DNA of 64,000 bases from Asparagopsis taxiformis. Taxonomy: Eukaryota; Rhodophyta; Florideophyceae; Bonnemaisoniales; Bonnemaisoniaceae. How positions within the stretch are numbered: the first letter of the stretch is position 1; each line of letters starts with the position of its first letter. Both the position numbers and the translations under genes were made by a program. The stretch spans positions 1 to 64,000 of the forward strand of contig JALQPE010002558.1 of assembly GCA_030407315.1 (NCBI GenBank), given 5' to 3'. Under the pieces are notes generated by a model. The model was not told the origin of the DNA. It saw only the letters and a program-made list of their open reading frames with translations, and ran no database searches. This document shows positions 36,730 to 45,515 of this stretch, piece by piece.

Positions 36730-37488
36730 ATACGCTAGGATAGTTTTCACTACTCAATTACACCCCCTTTTAGAATGACGAGGTTCCATAATAGTTTACA
36801 TTACACTAGCTATAGTAGTCTCGATCACAAGGTGCGAATAGAAGCTAGATTCGCACCTTACATTGTGAATCGGTGAAATTACGATCGCTAGGCTAGTGTA
36901 GTGATTTTAGTAGTCTACGAGCTAGTCTAGAATTCTATGAAAGAGGTACTGGGATGGCTGCCAGAAGAGCTCGGGCAGATCAACAAAAACCAGTAACAAA
37001 AAATTCCTAAATCGAGCCGAAATAAGCGCCGCTCAGTGAATCTCAAAATTTTACCAAAAAAGTGTATCACTTCAACCTATCGGAACCTAACAGTAATTCA
37101 CAAGCCCGCACAACAAACCAATGACCATATTCCAAATCACGACGCGGACATGCATGTTGTGCAGTGCGTGCCAAATGTGCGCATGTTAGGACCGGCCCTC
37201 GGTCCAGGATACCTCAGCGAGAGGTACGGCGGGGCTATTCCTTTGGTGTGCGCTAGGCGGATTACAGCTGTAGAAACGGTCAACTACTGTAAGTAGGAGA
37301 GCGAGTGACTCGAAAATGTTGACAAGGACCCATCACAAATGGAAATTATTTTTTAAATATCATGAGGTAATTGCTTTGCTCGAACAACCGCATTAGCAAC
37401 TGGCTCATTTCACAATGTTGTCCCCGAGAGGGCGCCGATTCTACAGATTGCGATACGATTGTGAAATACATCCGCTGCCCACAATTAC
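36730..37488. other. intergenic DNA between LTR and CIAO1
   Basis: No convincing gene. It contains a perfect 11-bp inverted repeat (36829-36839 and 36849-36859, 9-nt loop). Outside it is a looser pair, ACACTAGC near 36803 and GCTAGTGT near 36892, so an extended fold is possible. Short frames such as 37036-37296 show no domain. Confidence 0.5.
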
Positions 37489-38538
37489 ATGGGCAAGTTA
37501 GTTCTTCGAGGAACGCTTCGTGGCCATCAAGGCGCTGTCTGGTCTGTGAGTTGGTCACGGAGCGGACTGCTCGCTTCATGTGGTACAGACCGGACTATAA
37601 TAATTTGGTCGCGTACTGACAAAAGACATAACTGGCACAGAGTGACGAGTCTATCTTCAATTGAGACTTTTCCGCGCGCGATTCGCGATGTATCATGGGG
37701 ATCTGACGGTCGAACTTTGGCATGCGCCAACTTCGACTCTACGGCAACCGTATTGGAGCTCATGGGTGGCACATCACCTCGCTTGGACGCGGCGGTTGCA
37801 CTCGAGGGACACGACAGCGAAGTAAAAGCCGTTTCATACAGTAGCTCCGGCGGTCTTCTTGCAACGTGCTCGCGCGACAAGTCGGTATGGATCTGGGAGG
37901 TTGGACTTGACTTTGATTATGAATGTATCGCTGTACTACATGGACACACAGCAGATGTGAAGTATGTTACGTGGCATCCCGCTGTGGAGTTGTTGGTATC
38001 ATGTGGGTACGACGGCACGATTCGCGTATGGGCGGAGGACGCCGATGATTGGTTTTGCGCAGAGACACTTGCGGCTCATACAAATACCGTATGGTGTGCC
38101 AGCTTTGACGCGTCAGGAAGGAATTTAGCGAGTGTTTCAGGTGACGGTACGCTCATTGTTTGGCGACGAGAAGATCCACCCGCGAGTGTTGTTGGAGCAC
38201 AACCGAGCTTCCGTGTCGTTGCAAGGAGAGAGGCACTGCACGATGGGCCTTTATATGCGGTGGATTGGAATCGTGGAAATGATCTGATTGCTACGGGTGG
38301 AGGTGATGATTGCATTCGTGTACTTCGACGTAAATCTAGGGAGGAGACGGAACAGTCCGAAGACCAGCTTACGACCAGGTTAACAGAGAAGTGGGAGGTG
38401 GTGACAACGACAACACGCGCACATTCTGCCGATGTTAATCGGGTGGCATGGTGCGCAACAGATGCAGAGTTGCTGGCCAGCTGCGGTGATGATGGTTTGG
38501 TGCGAATATGGGAATATGATGATACGCAATCACAGTAA
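37489..38538 (+). CDS. CIAO1: CIAO1/Cia1-like WD40 protein (349 aa)
   Basis: Cytosolic iron-sulfur assembly factor. In the CIA targeting complex, Cia1 works with MMS19 and CIAO2 to hand Fe-S clusters to cytosolic and nuclear apoproteins such as DNA polymerases and helicases. The protein is almost entirely WD40 repeats. Visible blade ends include SCGTDRTIIIW, CSRDKSVWIWE, SCGYDGTIRVW, SGDGTLIVW, GGGDDCIRVLR and SCGDDGLVRIWEYD, which fits a seven-bladed propeller. The opening LRGHQGAVWSVSW and the length match the CIAO1 family (about 330-350 aa). It is a single exon from the first in-frame ATG. It ends 11 bp before the stop of the convergent phosphoesterase gene. Other WD40 families are possible, but the overall repeat pattern favours CIAO1. 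Confidence 0.85.
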   Translation: MGKLVLRGTLRGHQGAVWSVSWSRSGLLASCGTDRTIIIWSRTDKRHNWHRVTSLSSIETFPRAIRDVSWGSDGRTLACANFDSTATVLELMGGTSPRLDAAVALEGHDSEVKAVSYSSSGGLLATCSRDKSVWIWEVGLDFDYECIAVLHGHTADVKYVTWHPAVELLVSCGYDGTIRVWAEDADDWFCAETLAAHTNTVWCASFDASGRNLASVSGDGTLIVWRREDPPASVVGAQPSFRVVARREALHDGPLYAVDWNRGNDLIATGGGDDCIRVLRRKSREETEQSEDQLTTRLTEKWEVVTTTTRAHSADVNRVAWCATDAELLASCGDDGLVRIWEYDDTQSQ

Positions 38539-38549
38539 GATGGGATTGT

Positions 38550-39548
38550 TCATGTTGTTTGTTGTGTGTGTTTGCCATTTGAATTTTGCTCGTCGGCAGA
38601 ACGATACAGATTATAATACGATACGTTTGCAATGTTCCATGCCGCGTCGCGCTGCTGACGATCATGGGATGATTGCAAATGTCCGAGTGACACATTGTGC
38701 ACGGAACGCTGTAGATCAATAATACAAAAATCGCCATCGGCGAATGAACCAGGATCTATGGTGCGGGCAGCGTCTTGTGTAACAGTAGAGTTTGATGGGA
38801 GGCGCTGCATGGCTGCAGGGGCTATAGCAAGTATAACGTCGACATCGAGGGTCGTTACGTTGTCAATTGACTCTAGAGAAGGAGAGTTTGTTATGCAATG
38901 TGAGAGTTGCGAGCTACAAAGCACAATTGCTGACGATTTGGTTGAGGTTTGGCAGTTTGATGGCAGTGCAAATTTGTTAAAAATGGTTGTCCTCCACGAT
39001 GTTGGCAGCAATGGGATGGAGGGCTTAGTAGTGCCGTCTATGTACCGACGATGGCATACAACCAGATCTGTGGTTACTTGCACGGGTTGGGTAACGGTAT
39101 TAATAGAGGAATTTGTTAGACTGGGAACGTGTGATGCGGTGGTCCAAGAGATTGCCGTCTCATGGAGGCCGGGCACATAGATAACTCGGGCACAAATCTG
39201 CTCTAATTCAGCTATGGTAACAGAGTCATTGCCGAGCTCTGAAGAGGCTATCAGCGGATTTGCTTTCGGCATCTCTCGTCCAGCGCCACTGCCACAAGGC
39301 TGTGGCGCTGGACGAGAGATGCCGAGGGCAAGAATAAGATGAATGGTAAAGGTAAAGTCGCTGTCAGAGAGCCACTCGGAGAGGTGTGCAATTCGTTGGG
39401 GAACTGCCTGCAGGTCAGAAACCACCAGCAGTCGAAGCGATCGCGGGGCGGCTGTATTGGGGGTGAGGGAAATGAAGGGCGTCGGTAAAGATTTGGGAAG
39501 CATGGCGATGACGAGTAAGGGGCGAAGGAGATTCCGTCTGGACAGCAA
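38550..39548 (-). CDS. degenerate calcineurin-like phosphoesterase (332 aa)
   Basis: Probable metallophosphoesterase fold. LRLLVVSDLQAV (about 38-49) matches the first metal motif D-x-H, but Gln replaces His. LILALG matches the GD strand without its Asp. VIYVPGLHE stands where GNHD/E would be, and DPGSFADGDFCIIDL resembles the closing NPGS segment. Several metal ligands are therefore missing, so catalysis is doubtful. Residues 1-35 are basic and hydrophobic and could be a targeting peptide; Met17 is another possible start. A near-perfect 23-bp inverted repeat lies within the coding sequence right after LILALG. It is tail to tail with CIAO1. Confidence 0.6.
   Translation of the reverse strand: MLSRRNLLRPLLVIAMLPKSLPTPFISLTPNTAAPRSLRLLVVSDLQAVPQRIAHLSEWLSDSDFTFTIHLILALGISRPAPQPCGSGAGREMPKANPLIASSELGNDSVTIAELEQICARVIYVPGLHETAISWTTASHVPSLTNSSINTVTQPVQVTTDLVVCHRRYIDGTTKPSIPLLPTSWRTTIFNKFALPSNCQTSTKSSAIVLCSSQLSHCITNSPSLESIDNVTTLDVDVILAIAPAAMQRLPSNSTVTQDAARTIDPGSFADGDFCIIDLQRSVHNVSLGHLQSSHDRQQRDAAWNIANVSYYNLYRSADEQNSNGKHTQQTT
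39266..39325. repeat. 23-bp perfect inverted repeat (hairpin)
   Basis: Arms at 39267-39289 and 39302-39324 are exact reverse complements around a 12-nt loop. The stem extends by one more pair, and further with G-T pairs into GCTTT/AGGGC. It lies inside the phosphoesterase coding sequence. Confidence 0.9.
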
Positions 39549-39785
39549 CCGACCAGACGATTATTATAGAATTGTAGTTGCCAAAAATGAAAATATTCTA
39601 AAACTTGATTTATGATCGGTCGTCAAAATGAAAGCTCGACAAACTGCCTCTATGATCCACATTCAAGTTGGTGTCTCACTCCACGCATCCGATCGATTCC
39701 ATTAGCTGGCTCCACCTCTTTGGCTAATATCGATTGCGGCACGCCCGTCCCATTTCGTTATTGCCCAACGTCACCCCACTCCCGG

Positions 39786-41192
39786 ATGGCAGCGCCCGAC
39801 ATGAGCGCCGAGCTCTCCAAGCTCGCAATTGATGCCGATTTCCAACCGCTAGCTGATGGCGATTACGATGCCGTAGTTCTCGGCACCGGTCTCACCGATT
39901 GTATTCTATCCGGCATTTTATCAGTCGCCGGCCTCCGCGTGCTTCATTGCGACAAAAACTCGTATTACGGCGCCCAATGCGCCAGTCTCACCATGTCGCA
40001 AATGTACCAAAACTTTCGCTCCACCGAGAAGCCCGATGAACAGCGTCTTGGCAGTCTTCGTGATTATAACATTGACCTCATTCCCAAGTTCATCATGGCC
40101 GGCGGCAACATGGTCCGAATGCTGGTCCATACTGGCGTCACCAGATATCTCGAGTTTAAGCTCGTGGACGGTAGCTTTGTGTTTAGTGGCGATCGTCCGC
40201 ACAAAGTCCCAGTTACGCCGCGAGAAGCTATGACTTCGGGGCTGATGGGTCTGTTCGAAAAGAATAGATGTCGCATCTTTTTCTCTTTTGTGAACAGCTA
40301 CAACCCTGCCGACCCTTCTACACATAGCGGGCTCGACCTTACCAAAATGACAATGGCTCAAGTCTACAAGTACTATGGGCTTTTGCCAGAAACTATTAGC
40401 TTTGTAGGCCATGCTCTCGCACTCTACAGAGACGATAGCTACATGTCATTACCAGCAGAACCCACCGTACTGCGCATTCAACTGTACGCTTCCTCACTAG
40501 CACGCCATGGCCGATCGCCATATCTGTATCCATTGTACGGGCTGGGCGAGCTTCCACAGGCATTTGCTAGGTTGGCTGCTGTTCATGGCGGTACATACAT
40601 GCTTCACACGCCGATTGACGAAATATTGTACGATGAGAATGGCAGAGCAAAGGGCATTCGTTCCGGCGACAAGGTAGCAAAATGTCGCTTTGTGGCTGGT
40701 GATCCTAGCTATTTCAAAGACAAGACGGTGCAAACTGGACGCGTGGTCCGTAAATACTGCATCTTGAACGAACCACCGCCAAATACACGCGAGTCTACAT
40801 CCTGTCAAATTATCATTCCGGCGTCCCAAGTTTCGCCACCTCGAAACAGCGATATCTATGTGCTGGTTCTCTCCAACAACCATAGGACGACGCCGCAAGG
40901 AAAATATCTTGCACTCGTATCGACCACTGTAGAGACTAGCAACCCTGAGGAGGAGCTTGAACCAGGTATAGCATTGCTGGGCAAAATTGTAGAATCGTTC
41001 GTGGCCATTGATGATGTCTTTGTGCCGAAAGGAGATGGGAGAGATGACCAGTGTTTCATCACCAAGAGCTATGACGCAACAACACATTTCGAAAGTACAG
41101 TGAGTGATGTATTCGACGTTTACAAACGAATCTTCGGCAAAGAACTCGTGCTTGGTAATGGACCCGATGCAGCAGGTAGTAGTGCACAGTGA
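39786..41192 (+). CDS. GDI1: Rab GDP dissociation inhibitor (468 aa)
   Basis: Extracts prenylated GDP-bound Rab GTPases from membranes and keeps them soluble for recycling in vesicle traffic. The FAD-like N-terminal motif YDAVVLGTGLTDCILSG is at about residue 27, followed by the GDI/REP signature FRSTEKPD and YNIDLIPKFIMAGGNMVRMLV. Later blocks are YMSLPAEPT and YPLYGLGELPQAFARL. Length fits the family (about 440-470 aa). The frame is open from 39612, but the first 58 residues are unlike GDI, so I start at Met 39786 (MAAPDMSAEL); 39801 is also possible. The compact length and lack of REP-type insertions favour GDI over Rab escort protein. It is 37 bp from the end of the convergent RAD51-like gene. 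Confidence 0.92.
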   Translation: MAAPDMSAELSKLAIDADFQPLADGDYDAVVLGTGLTDCILSGILSVAGLRVLHCDKNSYYGAQCASLTMSQMYQNFRSTEKPDEQRLGSLRDYNIDLIPKFIMAGGNMVRMLVHTGVTRYLEFKLVDGSFVFSGDRPHKVPVTPREAMTSGLMGLFEKNRCRIFFSFVNSYNPADPSTHSGLDLTKMTMAQVYKYYGLLPETISFVGHALALYRDDSYMSLPAEPTVLRIQLYASSLARHGRSPYLYPLYGLGELPQAFARLAAVHGGTYMLHTPIDEILYDENGRAKGIRSGDKVAKCRFVAGDPSYFKDKTVQTGRVVRKYCILNEPPPNTRESTSCQIIIPASQVSPPRNSDIYVLVLSNNHRTTPQGKYLALVSTTVETSNPEEELEPGIALLGKIVESFVAIDDVFVPKGDGRDDQCFITKSYDATTHFESTVSDVFDVYKRIFGKELVLGNGPDAAGSSAQ

Positions 41193-41229
41193 AGCATTGT
41201 TGTAAACTGAACCAATTAACAGATGCTTG

Positions 41230-42027
41230 TTATGTATCCACATGCTGCAACGAGTCACACTCGACTTGAAAGTTGATAGACGCTGATGCCGACACTGGAC
41301 TCTTGACGAGCTCCAATGCAAAACATGTCGCCATTCGACGCAGAGCTATTCGCGTTGAACAGACATGTGTCCACGACTCTCCCATGGCGCTCACGACGAC
41401 ACCCTGTTGCATCTTTGCGTGATTTACAAGCACCACTGCCATATCATAGCGAACGGCCAGGGCCTGCATGCGCTGCGCAAATGCCTCTAATCTCTTCGGT
41501 GGCGCGTTCATATCACATGTTCTGTACAGGGCTGCGACGGAATCGACGCATAGGAGGCGCACATTTGGGGTACGGGCGAGAAGGTCTGCAAGTACATGTG
41601 GCAGAACGAAGAGCATTTGGACCGATGTGACGCGAATGACGGTTACACGCGCCAAGGCTTTAGAAAGGTGTGCGCGTGTCGCATTTGGTAGAAGAGCGGA
41701 CACGAGTTGGGCGATTCGTATGGAGCAGGCACATCCTTCTGTATCGACAATTACGACAGATTGGCCGGATGCAACGACGTGAGCGGCTGTGGATAGATGG
41801 AGCGCGGTCTTGGCACTTGCCGGTGGACCGTAGATTTCGGTGAGACCTGCGAGAGGAATACCGCCGTGGAGTAGTTTGTCTAAAGTGTGAAGACCGGTTG
41901 TCAGCGGTGATTGAGATTTTGATGGTGAGAGGTGCCGGAACGTTTTTAGATCTAGAGGCATGATCGAGACGGGTGGATGATGCAAATGATTCGGCGACCT
42001 GATCCCATCATTGCTAATCGCCGACAT
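41230..42027 (-). CDS. RAD51/RecA-family ATPase, RAD51-paralogue type (265 aa)
   Basis: Likely recombination-repair protein of the RAD51 paralogue group (RAD51B/C/D, XRCC3 or RadB-like). The core opens with LTTGLHTLDKLLHGGIPLAGLTEI, the standard lead-in to Walker A. Walker A itself is read as GPPASAKT (67-74), with Ala72 where the family has Gly before Lys73. Walker B is VRLLCVDSVAAL at about 158-169. AVVLVNHAKMQQ resembles the L2-side VxxNQ segment, and GESWTHVCSTRIALRR matches the Gly-x-x-Trp segment followed by TRI/V. There is no N-terminal HhH domain, so it is short. The start may be Met23 (MPLDLKTF). It is head to head with the TBC gene, with 294 bp between them. Which paralogue it is cannot be decided by eye. 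Confidence 0.75.
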   Translation of the reverse strand: MSAISNDGIRSPNHLHHPPVSIMPLDLKTFRHLSPSKSQSPLTTGLHTLDKLLHGGIPLAGLTEIYGPPASAKTALHLSTAAHVVASGQSVVIVDTEGCACSIRIAQLVSALLPNATRAHLSKALARVTVIRVTSVQMLFVLPHVLADLLARTPNVRLLCVDSVAALYRTCDMNAPPKRLEAFAQRMQALAVRYDMAVVLVNHAKMQQGVVVSAMGESWTHVCSTRIALRRMATCFALELVKSPVSASASINFQVECDSLQHVDT

Positions 42028-42321
42028 CGTCTCATCGTGTTACACGTGTTCGCTCAGACGATCTTTTCAGGCGAGATCGAGTGCTTGCGAAACTTTTCAT
42101 ATTCTGGAAATATTATCAAAAAAAATACTTATATACACCAATTAACAGGTGACACGCGTCGTACAAATCGGTCTATTTCCCAAGTGTAATGCTCATCAGA
42201 GCCTTTCTTGATAACGACCATCCCCCGCATCCATAACTTGCTTCAAAACTATTACCCGCTTCCCGCCCACATCCGCCCGCTCTCTCCTACGCTTTGCTCA
42301 CCCGTTTAGCGCAACCCGTCT

Positions 42322-43905
42322 ATGGACGGGACGCTCGAGGAACAGTCCTGGGAGCTTTCAGAAGACGAAGCATGGCAGTCATCAAGTGCCTCATCGCCTT
42401 ATCAACCCGGTTCGGTCCACACCTTGTCTCCGCATCGCTCACCGATTCCAACTGTAAATAGCATTCACTCAAACGCATCCACCGAAAAGCATACCTCGTT
42501 GCCAGAATTGACAGCCCTATCGCTCACCGATGCGCACCCAACACCCGGCTTGTCCAACGCTCGCTCAGACGTCGCCGACGACTATTCCGACTCCTCATCC
42601 GACTCTTCCGCTCCAGGCTATTCATACTCACTATCCGAGCCGTTCGACCTCACCGCCGGCTATATTTCGCTTGCCGACAGGGAAGACACGACCGCCAATG
42701 CACTGCCGCCAGCGCACCGACGAAACGATAGCAAGAGTTCCAGCAGCGCTGTGTTGACCAATTTGAAGAAGCGATGGAAGGCAGTGAAGAAGACGGGTGT
42801 GAAATCAACAGCCAGTGCTGGCAAATCACTTTCGTCATTGTCGTCGAGCTATTTCACCTCGTCACGTTCCGACGCACGCGAAACATGCGAAGAACGCCAC
42901 TCGCGTCTCAGCGACGAATGGCTGAATTGCATACTTCCCGCATGGCGCAAGAAGCGCAAGACCACGCGTGTGCGTACGCTGGTGTTCCGAGGCGTGCCGG
43001 CCAATGTGCGTGGGCGCGTGTGGCAATGTGCGATTGGGAATCCACTGAATATCACTGAGGACTTGTTCCGCGTGCTCAAGGAGCGCGCACACGCCGGTCG
43101 TATGGAGTATCTTCGTGGTCGGGACAGTCTGGCGCGTGCAGACGGCGACGTGGGTGGCGATGGCGGCAAAGCAGAGGCAATGTTGGAGCATGAACGGAGT
43201 GCGCATAAAGCCATTATGCTCGATTTGCCGCGCACATTTCCGGATTTGTGCTTCTTCCACGCGGAGGGGAGTCATTATGAATTGGCGCTTCGAGACATTC
43301 TAGAGACGTTTTTGTATTTGAAACCGGACGTTGGATACAGTCAGGGAATGTCGTTTCTGGCGGCGGTTCTACTTCTTTACATGGACCCATATGATGCGTT
43401 CAAGTGTTTTGTGAACATGTTGTTGCACAAAAGTTGCTTTTTGAACTTTTTCAAGATCCAAATGCCCGAGGTTCGCTTCTACTTGTCCGTTCATGAGAGC
43501 TTATTCGCAGAGGAGCTGCCAACTCTTCATGCGCATTTCCGACAACAGGGCATCGAGTCGGATCTGTACATGATCAATTGGGTGATGTCGTTGTATTGTC
43601 GTGCGTTGCCGCTAGACTTGGTGACGCGGATCTGGGATGTGTACGTGTTGGATGGGGATGTAGCCATCTTTCGCGCAGCGCTGGGAATTTTGAAGTTGTT
43701 CACTTCGCGGCTGTTGAAGATGAAATTTGAAGACATTGCCTACTTTCTCAGCCATATTCCAGCGGACGAAATAAATGCGGACGAATTGCTGCGCTGCATT
43801 CGGTCTGTGCAAGTGGTGACGCGCAAACGCTTCCGCGACCTGTTCAAGGAATGTCAAGCGGCGTATAACAAGGCGGAGAGTAGAGAGGCTTCGGTAGTGG
43901 TTTAG
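42322..43905 (+). CDS. TBC-domain Rab GTPase-activating protein (527 aa)
   Basis: RabGAP that speeds GTP hydrolysis by Rab proteins, so functionally opposite to the Rab GDI nearby. Residues 1-190 are Ser/Pro/Asp-rich and low complexity. The TBC domain begins at about 218 (VFRGVPANVRGRVWQ). It holds the arginine finger in IMLDLPRTFPD (Arg304) and the glutamine finger in GYSQGMSFLAA (Gln341). LYMINWVMSLYCRALPLDLVTRIWDVYVLDG is the C-terminal TBC signature. Overall arrangement is closest to TBC1D12/TBC1D14-type proteins. A gly-rich insert (DGDVGGDGGKAEA) precedes the catalytic motif. Single exon, start at the first ATG. Confidence 0.88.
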   Translation: MDGTLEEQSWELSEDEAWQSSSASSPYQPGSVHTLSPHRSPIPTVNSIHSNASTEKHTSLPELTALSLTDAHPTPGLSNARSDVADDYSDSSSDSSAPGYSYSLSEPFDLTAGYISLADREDTTANALPPAHRRNDSKSSSSAVLTNLKKRWKAVKKTGVKSTASAGKSLSSLSSSYFTSSRSDARETCEERHSRLSDEWLNCILPAWRKKRKTTRVRTLVFRGVPANVRGRVWQCAIGNPLNITEDLFRVLKERAHAGRMEYLRGRDSLARADGDVGGDGGKAEAMLEHERSAHKAIMLDLPRTFPDLCFFHAEGSHYELALRDILETFLYLKPDVGYSQGMSFLAAVLLLYMDPYDAFKCFVNMLLHKSCFLNFFKIQMPEVRFYLSVHESLFAEELPTLHAHFRQQGIESDLYMINWVMSLYCRALPLDLVTRIWDVYVLDGDVAIFRAALGILKLFTSRLLKMKFEDIAYFLSHIPADEINADELLRCIRSVQVVTRKRFRDLFKECQAAYNKAESREASVVV

Positions 43906-44039
43906 ATGCATCGGCAGTTGCGCGCAATGTACAGTGTTTTTGTCAATTTTGACTCATGGAAACGAGCGTCTAAACAGGCACACACGACTCATCGCATGAT
44001 TGGTTTGCGTGTCTCCGCGAGATATTTTCCGCTTTCGAA

Positions 44040-44053
44040 AACATATATATATA
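44040..44053 (+). promoter_or_regulatory. TA-repeat (TATA-like) upstream of MBL gene
   Basis: An ATATATATATAT tract 41-54 bp before the start codon of the next gene, in the 188-bp gap after TBC. It could serve as a TATA element; the role is a guess. Confidence 0.25.
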
Positions 44054-44093
44054 TCGTTTCTTCCATAACTCCTTTCAACCAACAACCATCAGC

Positions 44094-45249
44094 ATGCCGA
44101 GCCCCTGCTTCATCGCGCCGTCGCCACGACTGGTCAGCTCCTTGCGTGGCACACCTCTCAGCAAATCATCCACAATTGCTCCACGACTGCCACACGCTCA
44201 CACAACCACCGCCGTTCTGCAGCGTCGCTCTTCCAAGCGTCGCGCAGAGAATGCTCACGGCAATTTATACGTCGATACTACGTGCATTGATTGCGATACC
44301 TGTAGATGTAAGTACCTCATCTTTCCCTCCATCAGCGAGCAATGTCATCCTCACCAGACCTATTCTTTCCATTTATCGCGCTCGATCAGGGGTTGCACCA
44401 AATGTATTCCACGCCATAAACGGCATGTCAGCCGTGCACACGCAGCCAACCACTCGCGATGAACAGCTTGTCGCACTACAAGCAATGCAAGCCTGTCCGA
44501 CCGGCAGCATTCGAACCGAGAGTCCGTCGCCGCGAATCAAAGAAGCGCAAACCAGCTTCCCATTACCAGCCAAAACCTGGGATGGTCAACTTGTGCCACA
44601 CGTGTTCTACAATGGGTTCACATCGAGCAAAACGTTTGCATGCTCCTCATGGCTGGTGCTTGACAGCAAGGCGAAGCAGCCATGCAACGTGATGTTCGAC
44701 TGTCCGCGATTCTTCGAGCCGCTCGCACGCCAAATCGACGATCTCACCGCCGCGACGGGCGGCGTCCAGTACATCGTATTGTCGCATCGCGACGACGTGG
44801 CCAACCACGACAAGTGGGCTGCACGACTAGGCGCCAAGCGCATCATCCATGAGAAGGAATGCAATAAGTCGCAGGGAACCGATGCGTGTGAGATGAAATT
44901 GAAAGATGAACAATTTCCGTATCAACTCGCGTCTGGACTGCAGATATTGCATGTGCCAGGCCATAGTATCGGGTCGATTGCGCTGTTGCATCACGACTCG
45001 CAGAGCTTGTTTTCTGGCGATCATCTTGCTTGGTCGCAACGTAGAGGCTCGTTTGGCGGGTTTCCTGATTATTTGAGCCATTCCTGGCGCGTGCAGATTG
45101 AATCGGTTGCAAAGCTCGAAGACGTGCCCTTCTTGCATGTTTGGCCTGGACATGGACGTTCATTTCACGTCAAAGACGCACAGGAGAGGAAGCACGAGAT
45201 TCGAAAGGCTGTTGAAGCAATGAAGGGGCAGAGATCTAGACTACCGTGA
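44094..45249 (+). CDS. ferredoxin-like plus metallo-beta-lactamase hydrolase (357 aa)
   Basis: Two exons, 44094-44307 and 44390-45249, with an 82-bp GT-AG intron; the phase-1 join gives the family's CDTCR-W-V-A-P. The N-terminal ~45 residues are basic, Ser/Pro-rich and acidic-free, consistent with a plastid or mitochondrial transit peptide. Next is a single 4Fe-4S ferredoxin-type motif, YVDTTCIDCDTCR with the last Cys in QACPTGSI, and then an MBL fold. SHRDDVANHDKW resembles the metal motif, HVPGHSIGSIALLHH gives another His, then FSGDHLAWS and HVWPGHGRSF. This architecture is known from plants and cyanobacteria, where the substrate is not established to my knowledge. The fused cluster suggests redox control. 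It is convergent with the asparaginase gene, 266 bp apart. Confidence 0.85.
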
Positions 45250-45515
45250 ACAGCATCTCGGCGTTGTGGCGATTACGCTGAGCGATCCATAGATAAATAA
45301 ATAGACAAGTAGTTGCAATTCGGCAGAGTACACATCTGATGCGGTGCCTTTTCATTCACATAGCACGACTTGAGCCGAACGCAGTGTTCCATTAGCGACT
45401 TGGTAAGAGCAAACATACTTTTCGCGCTTTACACGGATAGATCGAATACGCCCCGCGCAAATCGACAAGCGACACAGCTTCTCGTTGACCTGACCTTCCC
45501 AATCTCTCAAATGAA

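Noticed and set aside
38432..39180. Plus-strand frames opposite the phosphoesterase gene
   Set aside because: Antisense shadows of the 38550-39548 coding sequence.
42849..43275. Minus-strand frames of 128 and 137 aa inside TBC
   Set aside because: Shadows of the GC-rich TBC coding sequence, which has clear domain motifs on the plus strand.
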